NCBI RefSeq assembly: GCF_002157855.1
Contig: NZ_CP020880.1
Coordinates: forward strand, 1,860,001 to 1,924,000
From: Sutcliffiella horikoshii
GTDB taxonomy: Bacteria; Bacillota; Bacilli; Bacillales; Bacillaceae_I
Length of the DNA stretch: 64,000 nt
Reading direction: 5' to 3'
The translations under genes were made by a program, and so were the position numbers. The first letter of the stretch is position 1. Each line of letters opens with the position of its first letter. The notes below the pieces were generated by a model. The model was not told the DNA's origin, searched no databases, and saw only the letters and a list, made by a program, of their open reading frames with translations. Shown here one piece after another: positions 30,656-40,800 of this stretch.

Positions 30656-32696
30656 TTTATCCGAAACGACAGTAACATCCTTAAAAGGCATTGGGGAAGA
30701 AACCGCAAACTCTCTGCACGCAATGGGAATTTACTCAGTAGAAGACCTGCTGATGCATTTCCCGTACAGATATGAAGATTATCGGCTTAGAGATATATCA
30801 GAAGTAAAACATGAAGAGAAAATAACGGTAGAAGGGAAGGTTCATGGAGAGCCTTCTCTTATGTATTTTGGCAAAAAGAAATCCAGGCTTACTTTTCGTT
30901 TCTATGTTGGACGTTTTTTAGTGAAGGCAGTATGTTTCAACCGGCCATATTACAAAAACAAGCTCTCCATCAACGATACCATCACCATTACTGGAAAATG
31001 GGATCAGCATCGTCAAACAATCACTGTCATGGAGATTCACTTTGGTCCATTCATGAAAGAAAGTGAAGTGGAACCTGTTTACTCGGTTAAAGGTAATATC
31101 ACCGTCAAGCAGATGCGTAAGTTTATTGGAAACGCACTGCAAACATATGGAAGCGGGTTGGAAAGTGCACTTCCTGTTTCTCTTTTGCAAAAATACAAAC
31201 TGCCGTCAAAAGGTGATTCTGTAAGAGCCTTACATAACCCAGTCAATCAAGAAACGTTGAAACATGCAAGACGCTATTTTGTTTACGAGGAATTTTTACT
31301 TTTCCAACTTAAGATCCAGGCATTAAGAAAATATAAGCGTGAGCAAACAGAAGGGCTTGTACATGAATTTCCTAAAAGTAAGCTTGAACGTTTCATCGCT
31401 ACACTTCCATTTCCTCTGACAGGTGCACAAAATAGGGTATTGGGAGAAATCTTAGGTGACATGACTTCGCCATACCGTATGAATCGCCTGTTACAAGGTG
31501 ATGTAGGGTCAGGTAAAACGGTGGTGGCGGCAATATCTCTATATGGTGCACATCTTTCCGGTTACCAAGGCGCCTTAATGGTGCCTACAGAAATACTTGC
31601 TGAACAACACGCCCAATCGTTAACAAGTCTGTTTAGTGAAACAGAGGTCAACATAGAATTGTTAACAAGTTCAGTAAAAGGCAAGCGACGTAGGGAGCTC
31701 TTGGAGAGATTGGCTAATGGGGAAATTGATATTCTTGTCGGTACACACGCTCTTATTCAAGGAGAAGTGAACTTCAAAAGCCTCGGCCTTGTTATTACAG
31801 ATGAGCAACATCGTTTTGGGGTCGAACAACGAAGGGTACTCCGTGAAAAAGGATCCAATCCGGATGTGCTGTTTATGACGGCGACGCCGATCCCAAGGAC
31901 ACTTGCTATTACAGCTTTTGGAGAAATGGATGTATCCATTATTGATGAAATGCCAGCAGGACGAAAAGCGATAGAGACCTACTGGGCAAAACATCAAATG
32001 ATTGACAGGGTATTGGGGTTCGTCGAAAAGGAACTTCAAAAAGGCAGGCAAGCATATGTGATCTGCCCGCTTATAGAAGAATCGGAAAAGCTTGACGTGC
32101 AAAATGCGATAGATGTCCATGATATGCTTACCCATTACTATCGTGAAAAATGGAAAATTGGGTTAATGCATGGCAGGTTGAGTTCAGATGAAAAAGAAAA
32201 AGTCATGGAAGCTTTCAGCGAAAACGAAGTGCAGCTTCTTGTTTCCACAACCGTTGTGGAAGTCGGGGTCAATGTACCGAATGCCACCATGATGGTGATT
32301 TATGATGCAGAGCGTTTTGGACTCTCACAACTGCATCAGCTTCGAGGCCGTGTTGGGCGTGGGAGTGAACAATCTTATTGCATACTGCTTGCAGATCCCA
32401 AGTCTGAAGTTGGGAAAGAACGGATGAAGATCATGACAGAAACGAACGATGGTTTTGTGCTGTCAGAGAAAGACCTGGAACTGCGGGGCCCTGGTGATTT
32501 CTTTGGCAGAAAACAAAGCGGTGTCCCGGAATTTAAAGTTGCTGATATGGTGCATGATTACAGGGCCCTTGAAGTAGCAAGGCAGGATGCTCATGATCTA
32601 CTTTATTCGGATAGCTTTTGGGTGGATGAGGAGTATAAAGGATTAAGAGAAATGATTGAACACTCAGGGATTTTAGACGGTGACAAGTTGGATTAA
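30648..32696 (+). CDS. recG: ATP-dependent DNA helicase RecG
   Basis: 682 residues. RecG remodels stalled forks and Holliday junctions. An N-terminal HhH segment (LKGIGEETANSLHAMGI) and a wedge OB domain (~60-150) are followed by helicase motifs GDVGSGKTVVA, DEQHRFG, MTATPIPRTLAI and QLRGRVGRG. A C-terminal region with DFFGRKQSG ends the protein. The start is uncertain: GTG at 30648 overlaps the sdaAA stop (GTGACTAA) but lacks a clear ribosome-binding site; an alternative is TTG at 30627. Translational coupling from sdaAA is the best guess. Confidence 0.94.
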   Translation: MTNLSETTVTSLKGIGEETANSLHAMGIYSVEDLLMHFPYRYEDYRLRDISEVKHEEKITVEGKVHGEPSLMYFGKKKSRLTFRFYVGRFLVKAVCFNRPYYKNKLSINDTITITGKWDQHRQTITVMEIHFGPFMKESEVEPVYSVKGNITVKQMRKFIGNALQTYGSGLESALPVSLLQKYKLPSKGDSVRALHNPVNQETLKHARRYFVYEEFLLFQLKIQALRKYKREQTEGLVHEFPKSKLERFIATLPFPLTGAQNRVLGEILGDMTSPYRMNRLLQGDVGSGKTVVAAISLYGAHLSGYQGALMVPTEILAEQHAQSLTSLFSETEVNIELLTSSVKGKRRRELLERLANGEIDILVGTHALIQGEVNFKSLGLVITDEQHRFGVEQRRVLREKGSNPDVLFMTATPIPRTLAITAFGEMDVSIIDEMPAGRKAIETYWAKHQMIDRVLGFVEKELQKGRQAYVICPLIEESEKLDVQNAIDVHDMLTHYYREKWKIGLMHGRLSSDEKEKVMEAFSENEVQLLVSTTVVEVGVNVPNATMMVIYDAERFGLSQLHQLRGRVGRGSEQSYCILLADPKSEVGKERMKIMTETNDGFVLSEKDLELRGPGDFFGRKQSGVPEFKVADMVHDYRALEVARQDAHDLLYSDSFWVDEEYKGLREMIEHSGILDGDKLD

Positions 32697-32699
32697 CAG

Positions 32700-32740
32700 A
32701 GGCAGTGTGAAGCCGTTTAACGGGCTTTCTCTGCCTTTTT
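32700..32740 (+). terminator. Terminator of sdaAB-sdaAA-recG
   Basis: A two-part hairpin: outer AGGCAG (32700-32705) with CTGCCT (32731-32736), inner AAGCC with GGCTT, followed by T's, four bases after the recG stop. Confidence 0.9.
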
Positions 32741-32764
32741 GTAGCTATATCAGGAAATTTTGTC

Positions 32765-32815
32765 TTGCAATATGCTTTTTATGTATATATACTACTATTA
32801 GTACCTAGTCATAAT
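32765..32815 (+). promoter_or_regulatory. fapR operon promoter with FapR operator
   Basis: TTGCAA (32765-32770) and TATACT (32788-32793) are 17 bases apart. ATTAGTACCTAGTCATAAT (32797-32815) matches the FapR box (ATTAGTACCTRNTMYTAAT-like) closely and overlaps the start site, so FapR would repress its own operon until malonyl-CoA accumulates. Confidence 0.85.
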
Positions 32816-32834
32816 AGTTCGGATGGTGTGTAAT

Positions 32835-33401
32835 ATGAGACGAAACAAAAAGGAGCGCCAGTTATCTTTAAAGGATAAGATACAGGAAAACCCTTTTATA
32901 ACAGATGAAGAACTTGCAGATTTTTTTCAGGTCAGCATCCAAACAGTCCGGTTGGATCGTCTGGAATTAAATATCCCTGAATTACGGGAGAGAATTAAAA
33001 ACGTGGCTGCAAGGACGCTTGAGAAAGAAGTGAAATCCCTGCCTCTTGATGAAGTGATCGGTGAGATTATTGATCTTCAATTAGACGAGAGTGCGATTTC
33101 CATTTTTGATGTTCAAAGTGAGCATGTTTTTAAACGAAATCAAATTACACGGGGGCATCACTTGTTTGCACAAGCCAATTCTTTGGCAGTGGCCGTCATT
33201 AATGATGAACTGGCGTTAACTGCAAAAGCTACCATTCGATTTACACGACCTGTTAAATTGGGCGAAAGAATTGTTGCAAAAGCCTTCGTTAGTAAAGTGG
33301 ATAAAGAAAAAGGTAGAACAACTGTAGAAGTGAAAAGCTCTGTCGGAAGCGAAAAAGTATTCCATGGTGAGTTTGAAATGTTTCGCTCTACAAGTTCTTG
33401 A
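32835..33401 (+). CDS. fapR: Transcription factor FapR, malonyl-CoA-responsive repressor of lipid genes
   Basis: 188 residues. An N-terminal DeoR-like helix-turn-helix ([24 protein letters not shown]) is linked by a helix to a hot-dog fold domain (~75-188) that binds malonyl-CoA or malonyl-ACP; [18 protein letters not shown] is the diagnostic stretch. Start ATG at 32835 gives MRRNKKERQ as in B. subtilis; an ATG 12 bases upstream is in frame but not conserved. It heads fapR-plsX-fabD-fabG with an operator overlapping the promoter. Confidence 0.97.
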   Translation: MRRNKKERQLSLKDKIQENPFITDEELADFFQVSIQTVRLDRLELNIPELRERIKNVAARTLEKEVKSLPLDEVIGEIIDLQLDESAISIFDVQSEHVFKRNQITRGHHLFAQANSLAVAVINDELALTAKATIRFTRPVKLGERIVAKAFVSKVDKEKGRTTVEVKSSVGSEKVFHGEFEMFRSTSS

Positions 33402-33417
33402 TTAAAGGCAGGTTATA

Positions 33418-34440
33418 ATGATGAGAATTGCCATTGATGCAATGGGTGGCGATCATGCACCAAAGTCTATTGTAGAAGGTGTCATGAAAGCTGTTGAGAA
33501 ATATAATGATGTTACGTTTACCCTTGTTGGGGATGAAAATAAAATACGACCATACTTAACAAATGAAAAACAAATAACGATTTTACATACAGATGAGGTT
33601 ATATCAGGAGATGAGGAGCCGGTACGGGCTGTACGCCGTAAAAAGAACGCCTCAATGGTCTTGATGGCCAAAGAAGTGAAAGAAGCACGAGCAGATGCCT
33701 GCATTTCAGCAGGGAACACAGGTGCCTTGATGACAGCAGGACTATTGATTGTTGGCCGCATTAAAGGGATTGAACGACCTGCGTTATCACCGACTTTACC
33801 AACCGGCGACGGTAAAGGATTTGTCATGATGGATGTAGGTGCCAATGCAGATGCGAAACCAGAACATCTATTTCAATATGCCTTGATGGGATCCATCTAT
33901 GCAGAAAAAGTTCGTGGTATAAAAGCTCCTCGTGTAGGATTATTGAACGTGGGAACAGAAGATAAAAAAGGAAATGAACTGACTAAAGCTGCTTTTGAAT
34001 ATATCAAAGAATCCAATGCAGTTCACTTTGTCGGAAATGTAGAGGCAAGGGACCTTTTAAATGGTGTAGCAGATGTTGTGGTGACAGACGGATTTACCGG
34101 AAATATCACGTTAAAAGCAATTGAAGGAACAGCTCTTTCTGTCTTTGACATGCTAAAAGAGGCGCTGACAAGTGACTTGAAAAGCAAGCTTGCAGCTGCC
34201 GTGTTGAAACCAAAACTAAAAACAATAAAAAACAAAATGGATTACTCTGAATACGGCGGAGCGGCTTTATTTGGACTAAAGGCGCCAGTTGTTAAGGCTC
34301 ATGGTTCTTCAGATGACAATGCAGTGTTCAATGCCATCCGTCAAACACGCGAAATGCTTCAGAAAGAAATGGTTGGTACCATTGCGAACACTATCGAGAA
34401 AATGGAGTTTGTGACTACACAAGAGAACGGAGGAGAATAA
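33418..34440 (+). CDS. plsX: Phosphate acyltransferase PlsX
   Basis: 340 residues. PlsX converts acyl-ACP to acyl-phosphate, the first step of phosphatidic acid synthesis with PlsY. Family landmarks are [31 protein letters not shown], and the C-terminal [25 protein letters not shown]. Two adjacent ATG codons (33418 and 33421) compete; the second is better spaced from AGG at 33410-33412 and would give [10 protein letters not shown]. The stop overlaps the fabD start (TAATG). Confidence 0.96.
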   Translation: MMRIAIDAMGGDHAPKSIVEGVMKAVEKYNDVTFTLVGDENKIRPYLTNEKQITILHTDEVISGDEEPVRAVRRKKNASMVLMAKEVKEARADACISAGNTGALMTAGLLIVGRIKGIERPALSPTLPTGDGKGFVMMDVGANADAKPEHLFQYALMGSIYAEKVRGIKAPRVGLLNVGTEDKKGNELTKAAFEYIKESNAVHFVGNVEARDLLNGVADVVVTDGFTGNITLKAIEGTALSVFDMLKEALTSDLKSKLAAAVLKPKLKTIKNKMDYSEYGGAALFGLKAPVVKAHGSSDDNAVFNAIRQTREMLQKEMVGTIANTIEKMEFVTTQENGGE

Positions 34441-35396
34441 TGGGAAAGGTTGCATTTGTTTTTCCAGGACAAGGTTCACAGATTGTTGGCATGGCCCAAG
34501 AATTAGCCACTGAATATAAAGAAGTTCAAACGGTGATTGATCAGGCAGACGAGAAATTAGGTTACAAACTCTCATCCTTAATGTTTGAAGGGCCTCAAGA
34601 AGAACTTACGCTGACCTATAATGCCCAACCTGCTCTTCTTACGTCAAGCATTGCAATCCTGCAACTGCTTAAACAATCAGGGATCAAAGCCGATTATACA
34701 GCAGGACATAGCCTTGGTGAATACTCTGCTCTTGTAGCGGCAGACGCCATCAGCTTTGAAGATGCTGTCTATACTGTGCATATGCGCGGAAAGTACATGG
34801 AAGAAGCAGTTCCAGCTGGTGTTGGTTCCATGGCGGCCGTACTTGGTCTTGACGAAGGTTTATTGAAAGAGGCTTGTGAGGAGGCATCCGTGGAAGCCGG
34901 ACCTGTTCAACTTGCAAACTTAAATTGTCCAGGTCAGATTGTTATTTCCGGGTCCGCAAAAGGTGTGTCGCTGGCTTCTGATAAGGCGAAGGAAAAAGGG
35001 GCCAAAAGAGTGATTCCTCTTGTAGTCAGCGGACCTTTTCATTCCAGTTTGATGAAACCTGCAGCATCTAAGCTTGAAGATACTTTGACCTCCATTTCTA
35101 TTGATGACTCTAAGATTCCTGTCATTGCAAATGTGGATGCGAAAGAAATGACAAGCGCTTCTGAAATTCCAGTAAAGCTAGTCGAGCAGCTCTACTCTCC
35201 TGTACGTTGGGAGCAATCTGTTGAAAAGCTGATCGAACTTGGCGTTGATACGTTTATTGAAGTTGGTCCAGGTAAAGTGTTATCAGGTCTTATTAAAAAA
35301 GTGAATCGCAGAGCAACAACGATTCCGGTATACGATAAGGAAACACTGCAAAAAGCGATCAATCACTTTAAAGGGGAGGGCTCTACAAATGCTTAA
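34440..35396 (+). CDS. fabD: Malonyl CoA-acyl carrier protein transacylase
   Basis: 318 residues; loads malonyl onto ACP for fatty acid elongation. The serine nucleophile is in [10 protein letters not shown] (~Ser 91) and the catalytic histidine in [11 protein letters not shown]. The oxyanion-hole FPGQGSQ lies at the N-terminus. It overlaps plsX by one base and fabG by eight bases, so it is translationally coupled on both sides within the FapR-controlled operon. Confidence 0.97.
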   Translation: MGKVAFVFPGQGSQIVGMAQELATEYKEVQTVIDQADEKLGYKLSSLMFEGPQEELTLTYNAQPALLTSSIAILQLLKQSGIKADYTAGHSLGEYSALVAADAISFEDAVYTVHMRGKYMEEAVPAGVGSMAAVLGLDEGLLKEACEEASVEAGPVQLANLNCPGQIVISGSAKGVSLASDKAKEKGAKRVIPLVVSGPFHSSLMKPAASKLEDTLTSISIDDSKIPVIANVDAKEMTSASEIPVKLVEQLYSPVRWEQSVEKLIELGVDTFIEVGPGKVLSGLIKKVNRRATTIPVYDKETLQKAINHFKGEGSTNA

Positions 35397-36129
35397 AGGA
35401 AAAACAGCCGTTGTTACGGGGGCGTCGCGCGGAATTGGGCGTGCCGTTGCACTTGAACTAGCAGAACAAGGTGCAAATGTAGTGGTAAACTATTCAGGAA
35501 GCGAAGCAAAAGCCTATGAAGTAGTGGAAGCTATTAAAGAAATGGGTAGCGAGGCTATCGCTGTACGTTGTAATGTCGGGAACATGGAAGACGTTCAAGC
35601 AATGATGAAAGAAGCGCTCACTCAGTTCGGTACTATTGACATCCTTGTCAATAATGCCGGTATCACCCGTGATAACCTTCTAATGCGAATGAAGGAAGAC
35701 GAGTGGGATGATGTGATCAATATCAATCTAAAAGGTGTATTTAATGCGACAAAAGCAGTAACACGCCAAATGATGAAACAACGATCCGGACGAATCATCA
35801 ATATTGCGTCCATTGTTGGGGTAATGGGGAATGCAGGTCAAGCAAACTATGTAGCGGCAAAAGCCGGTGTGATTGGTCTTACTAAATCAACGGCACGCGA
35901 GTTAGCTTCTCGCCATATCACCGTAAACGCAATCGCACCTGGATTCATCACAACGGATATGACGGATAAACTAACAGAAGAAGTGAAGGCGGAAATGCTC
36001 AAGCAAATCCCTCTAGCTAGATTTGGAGAAGCAAAAGACATCGCCTCTGTCGTATCTTTCCTAGCATCTGAAAAAAGTGCCTACATCACCGGCCAAACCC
36101 TCCACGTAGACGGAGGAATGGTGATGTAA
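35389..36129 (+). CDS. fabG: 3-oxoacyl-[acyl-carrier-protein] reductase
   Basis: 246-residue short-chain dehydrogenase that reduces 3-ketoacyl-ACP with NADPH. The cofactor motif TGASRGIG, the NNAG motif, the catalytic Ser (INIASIVG) and YVAAK are in order, and [11 protein letters not shown] and the C-terminal [12 protein letters not shown] complete the family pattern. GGGGAGGG precedes the ATG at 35389. It is separated from acpA by a 133-bp structured repeat, whereas the two genes are close in B. subtilis. Confidence 0.97.
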   Translation: MLKGKTAVVTGASRGIGRAVALELAEQGANVVVNYSGSEAKAYEVVEAIKEMGSEAIAVRCNVGNMEDVQAMMKEALTQFGTIDILVNNAGITRDNLLMRMKEDEWDDVININLKGVFNATKAVTRQMMKQRSGRIINIASIVGVMGNAGQANYVAAKAGVIGLTKSTARELASRHITVNAIAPGFITTDMTDKLTEEVKAEMLKQIPLARFGEAKDIASVVSFLASEKSAYITGQTLHVDGGMVM

Positions 36130-36139
36130 TAAGAATTTA

Positions 36140-36272
36140 CCCTGATGACTGGAGTGCAAGGTGTGAGACTCCTGCGGGGGAGAAACGGTAGCTTGAGACC
36201 CCACAGGCGAAGCCGAGGAGGCTCAAGCACCGTCCCGCGGAAAGCGAATACCTGGAACGGAAGTCATCAGGG
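36140..36272 (+). repeat. GC-rich structured repeat, solo forward unit
   Basis: 133 bp in the fabG-acpA gap. Ends are an exact inverted repeat CCCTGATGACT / AGTCATCAGGG. Inside, ACGGT pairs with ACCGT and GCTTGAG with CTCAAGC around a GGCGAAGCC mini-hairpin. The core is shared with units at 12.7, 37.7, 42.5-42.8, 47.9 and 62.2-62.6 kb. Confidence 0.85.
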
Positions 36273-36344
36273 AGTTAATAAATACGACAAACACTAGTTT
36301 TTTAAAGTTAAATTCACTATAATACTTGAGGGGAGGTGAAAGTT

Positions 36345-36578
36345 ATGGCAGATGTATTAGAGCGTGTAACAAAGATCATTGTTGATCGTTTAGGTGTAGA
36401 TGAGTCCGAGGTGAACCTTGACTCCAAATTCAAAGACGATTTGGGTGCTGACTCTCTTGATGTAGTTGAACTAGTAATGGAGCTTGAAGACGAGTTTGAT
36501 ATGGAAATTTCAGACGATGAAGCAGAAAACATTACAACAGTTGCCGATGCGGTAAACTACATAAAAGCAAACGCTTAA
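36345..36578 (+). CDS. acpP: Acyl carrier protein
   Basis: 77-residue acidic carrier for fatty acid synthesis. The phosphopantetheine serine is in [15 protein letters not shown] at 36345 has GGGGAGGTGA upstream; an in-frame GTG nine bases earlier falls within that site. A good -10 (TATAAT, 36318-36323) lies just upstream with a poor -35, so it may have its own promoter in addition to operon read-through. A strong terminator follows. In B. subtilis the gene is called acpA. Confidence 0.97.
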   Translation: MADVLERVTKIIVDRLGVDESEVNLDSKFKDDLGADSLDVVELVMELEDEFDMEISDDEAENITTVADAVNYIKANA

Positions 36579-36590
36579 TCTTTCTTGATT

Positions 36591-36613
36591 GTCCCACTAA
36601 GGTGGGACTTTTT
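36591..36613 (+). terminator. Terminator of acpP
   Basis: GTCCCAC (36591-36597), TAAG loop, GTGGGAC (36602-36608), then T's. Confidence 0.95.
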
Positions 36614-36742
36614 GTTTTTATGGGCATAATAAACTTTGAAATACAGGATAAAAATACCTTTTAGCAATAAAAGATTACGTAATATACATAATTTAAAGCA
36701 AGTTGCTATTTGTATCCTCTAAATAATTTGTTAAAATAGTAA

Positions 36743-36751
36743 TGTTATACA
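36743..36751 (+). promoter_or_regulatory. Possible extended -10 promoter for rnc
   Basis: TGTTATACA gives a TGN-extended -10 (TATACA) about 70 bases before the rnc start, with no good -35. The rest of 36614-36821 shows no other signal. Confidence 0.3.
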
Positions 36752-36821
36752 ACTTTCATCAACAAAAAGAAGAACGTTGCCATCTTAGTGAAAGAAGATT
36801 GTATGTTGGAGGCTCCTTTAC

Positions 36822-37565
36822 ATGACCAGAAGCAAAAGTAGAATAAATGAAATGAAAAACGAAGCAACAATAAAGAATTTTGTTATGCTTCAAGAAAAAT
36901 TAGGAGTTAAGTTTCATAATGAGAAACTTTTATATCAAGCTTTCACCCATTCATCCTATGTGAATGAGCATCGCAGAAAGCCTTACGAGGACAATGAGCG
37001 TTTGGAATTTTTGGGTGACGCTGTTTTAGAGTTGACCATCTCACAATTTTTATATAAAAAATATCCAATGATGAGTGAAGGTCAATTAACAAAACTAAGA
37101 GCGTCTATTGTATGTGAACCTTCTTTGGTTTCATTCGCCAATGATCTTTCGTTCGGACAATATGTACTGCTTGGTAAAGGAGAAGAAATAACAGGTGGAA
37201 GAGCGAGACCAGCACTGCTTGCCGATGTATTTGAGGCATTTATCGGCGCCTTGTATCTGGATCTTGGCCTAGAGACTGTTTTTCAATTCCTTGAAAAGTA
37301 TGTGTATCCTAAGATTAATGAAGGTGCTTTTTCTCATGTGATGGATTTTAAAAGTCAACTGCAAGAGATGATACAACGAAATGCACTTGGAATAATTGAG
37401 TATGAAGTACTAGAAGAAAAAGGCCCGGCCCACAACCGTGAATTTGTGTCTAAGGTCTCCTTGAACAAAGAAGAGATGGGGATTGGAGTCGGAAGGTCTA
37501 AAAAAGAAGCAGAACAACATGCCGCTCAATTTGCTCTCCAGAAATTAAAAAAAGTCAGAAAATGA
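36822..37565 (+). CDS. rnc: Ribonuclease III
   Basis: 247 residues. Cleaves double-stranded RNA, including rRNA precursors and the scRNA (4.5S-like) precursor. The signature [13 protein letters not shown] with its catalytic acidic residues is near residue 67, with a second catalytic cluster [16 protein letters not shown]-terminal double-stranded RNA-binding domain (~175-247; [24 protein letters not shown]) completes it. TTGGAGG lies nine bases before the ATG. Next genes are smc and ftsY, as in B. subtilis; here a structured repeat separates rnc from smc. Confidence 0.97.
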   Translation: MTRSKSRINEMKNEATIKNFVMLQEKLGVKFHNEKLLYQAFTHSSYVNEHRRKPYEDNERLEFLGDAVLELTISQFLYKKYPMMSEGQLTKLRASIVCEPSLVSFANDLSFGQYVLLGKGEEITGGRARPALLADVFEAFIGALYLDLGLETVFQFLEKYVYPKINEGAFSHVMDFKSQLQEMIQRNALGIIEYEVLEEKGPAHNREFVSKVSLNKEEMGIGVGRSKKEAEQHAAQFALQKLKKVRK

Positions 37566-37653
37566 AGGTAGGCGATCCTCTGGTGTCTCAATATACCTTA
37601 AGGATTGCTTACTTTTCTGTTACATAAGGTCCGTAAAATAGTAAACACTTCTA

Positions 37654-37780
37654 GCTGTTAATTGGAGCAAAAGGCGGAGACTTCTGAGGGAGATAGCGCT
37701 AGGTTGAGACCCCGCAGGCTTGCCGAAGAGGCTCTAGCAGCGCCCCTAGGAAAGCGAAACTATTTGCGTAAATTAACAGC
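37654..37780 (+). repeat. GC-rich structured repeat, solo forward unit
   Basis: 127 bp in the rnc-smc gap. Ends are the exact inverted repeat GCTGTTAATT / AATTAACAGC. It belongs to a second subtype: GCGCT/AGCGC replaces the ACGGT/ACCGT arm of other copies and CCCCTAGG replaces CCCGCGG. Confidence 0.85.
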
Positions 37781-37836
37781 GGCGTACCATGGAATCATTA
37801 TTTTATTAGGTTAAGAAACTAAACGAGGTGAGGAAT

Positions 37837-40800
37837 ATGTACCTCAAACGATTGGAAGTAGTAGGGTTTAAGTCGTTTGCTGAAAAAATATCCGTAGATT
37901 TCGTACCAGGTGTCACAGCCGTCGTAGGTCCGAATGGAAGCGGAAAAAGTAATATTATCGATGCCATCAGATGGGTGCTGGGAGAACAATCAGCCAAATC
38001 CCTCCGCGGTTCCAAAATGGAAGATATCATTTTTGCCGGCAGTGATAGCAGAAGAGCATTAAACATGGCAGAGGTTACACTGACACTTGATAACAGTAAT
38101 CGCATCTTGCCGATAGATTATATGGAAGTGAGCGTTACACGAAGGGCGCTAAGGTCCGGTGACAGTGAATTCCTGATAAATAAACAAACCTGCAGATTAA
38201 AAGACATTGTTGACCTTTTCATGGATTCCGGTCTTGGGAAGGAAGCCTTTTCCATCATCAGCCAAGGTAAAGTGGAAGAAATCCTGAGCAGTAAATCAGA
38301 AGAGCGTCGAAGTATTTTTGAAGAAGCGGCCGGTGTGCTTAAGTACAAATCCAGAAAAAAGAAAGCCGAGAGTAAACTTATGGATACCCAAGAGAATCTG
38401 AACCGGGTATCAGATATTTTACATGAGCTGGAAGGACAAGTGGAGCCGTTAAAAATACAAGCATCCATTGCCAAAGATTATCTGGAAAAAAAAGAAGAGC
38501 TTGAACAAATAGAAGTAGGCGTGACGGTGCACGAAATAGAAGAACTTCATCAAAAATGGGAACAAAATTCTCTGGAAGTTAAAAACAGCACCGAAAAAGA
38601 GCTTGTTCTATCTTCTGAATTGAGCCACAAAGAAGCAACACTTGAAAAGTATAAGGACCAAGTGGCGGCGTTGGATGAATCCATTGATTCTTTGCAACAG
38701 GCACTTTTAGTGGCTAGTTCGGAGCTGGAGAAACTTGAAGGAAGAAAAGAAGTTTTGAAGGAGCGGAAGAAGAACGCTACGACAAACCGTGCCCAATTGG
38801 AAAGTTCATCGGTGGAGCTTGCTGAATTTATTGATGCTCAAAAGAAAAGATTGGAAAGCGAAAAACTTCTTTTAGATACCCTTCGTCAAGAATTGGTATT
38901 AACAGAGCAACAACTTAAGGAAAAACAAGTGATCAACGAACAATTTGACCAAAATATCGAAGGAAAAATAGACGCTTTAAAAAGTGATTATATTGAACTT
39001 CTAAATAAACAGGCAGCAATCCGTAACGAAGTTTCTTACTTGGAGCAGCAAGAAAAGCAAGAAGGCATGAAAGTAACCCGTCTTGACGAGGGAAACCGGA
39101 AGTATGTCGATTTAAGGGCTAATACCCAACAGAAGAAAGATAAGGTGCTCACTGACCATAAACAGGTACAGGAAGAGTTGAATCAAACTGTTGACCGCTT
39201 CAGAGCTGAGCAAGCTAATCTGGAACAATTTAAGCAGTCCTATCAGAAAAAAGAAACAACCTTGTATCAAGCATACCAATTCTTGCAGCAAACACGTGCT
39301 CGAAAAGAAATGCTAGAAACCATGCAGGGAGATTTTACAGGATTCTTTCAAGGTGTTAAAGAAATTCTGAAAGCAAGGGATGAGAATAGGCTTACTGGAA
39401 TTAAAGGGGCTGTTGCAGAACTCATCCAAGTAAATCAGGATGTGGAGACAGCAATTGAAATTGCCCTTGGCAGTGCGACACAGCATATCGTTGTGGACAA
39501 TGAGCAAAATGCGCGAACATCCATCCAATACCTGAAAACGAACGGTTTTGGCCGTGCGACGTTCCTGCCAATGACGGTTATGAAACCTAGGACATTATCA
39601 GACTATCAAGTGAATCAGATTAGTCAACATGAAGCTTTTGTAGGATTAGCTGCTTCGCTTGTGGAGTACGACAAAGCCTATGAAAATATCGTCAATAACC
39701 TCTTGGGGAACATTGTCATCGCTAAAGACCTAAAAGGAGCCAATGCGTTGGCAGGCATCCTTCAGCACCGTTACCGGATCGTGACATTAGAAGGGGATGT
39801 GGTAAATCCCGGTGGATCTATGACAGGCGGAGCCGTTAAACAAAAATCGAATTCCCTTTTAAGTAGAGGTCGTGAACTTGATTCTATTTCAGCTAAACTA
39901 GAAGAGATGGAGAATAAAACGGCCCTGCTTGAAGATCAGGTCAAGACACTTAAGAAGAAAATAGAAGAGAAAGAGTCTCAAGTTATAGAACTAAAGGGAA
40001 CTGGCGAGGAACTAAGATATAAAGAACAGCAGGTTGCAAGCTTACTTCGGGAAGTGGAACTAGAAGAGAAAAACGTCAATGAACATTTAAGTTTATATGA
40101 CTATGAAAAGCAACAGCTCACCATATCCATGAAGGATGCCCTCAACAAAAAAGCAAAACTAGATGTTGATTTGAAAACGGTTGGAATGCAGATTGCTGCT
40201 CTAGACAAAGAGATTGCCGAGCTAAACTCCTTAAGGTTGGAGCAACATGCAAACAAAGAAAACGTACAAAACGAGCTGACACAATTAAAAGTTGATTATG
40301 CGGGTAAAAAAGAAAAGCTTACTAATCAATCAGAAAAAGTGGATACTATTGAAACAGACCTTAAACAAGCCACAGAAAGATTGACTGACATTAAAGAAGA
40401 TCTTTCTCTACTACAAAGTGAAATGAATGATAATTCCTCAGGTGAACAAAAACTGGAAGTGGCTGCGGCTGAAAAGTTACAAGACAAAAATACCACTATG
40501 AAGCTTATAGCGGAACGTCGTGCAGAAAGGCTTTCTTACCACGAAAAGGTGGAACAAGAAGAGCTTGAATTGAAAGATTTAAAAAGGCAGTATAAACAGC
40601 TTACTGAAGTTTTGAAGGCGGAAGAAGTGAAAATGAACCGTCTGGATGTGGAATTAGATAATAGACTTCACCATTTAAGGGAAGAGTATATGCTGTCCTT
40701 TGAAGCGGCAAAAGCAGATTATCCACTTGAGATGGAGTTAGAAGAAGCGCGTAAAAAGTTAAAACTGATCAAGCTTGCCATCGAGGAGCTTGGCACAGTC

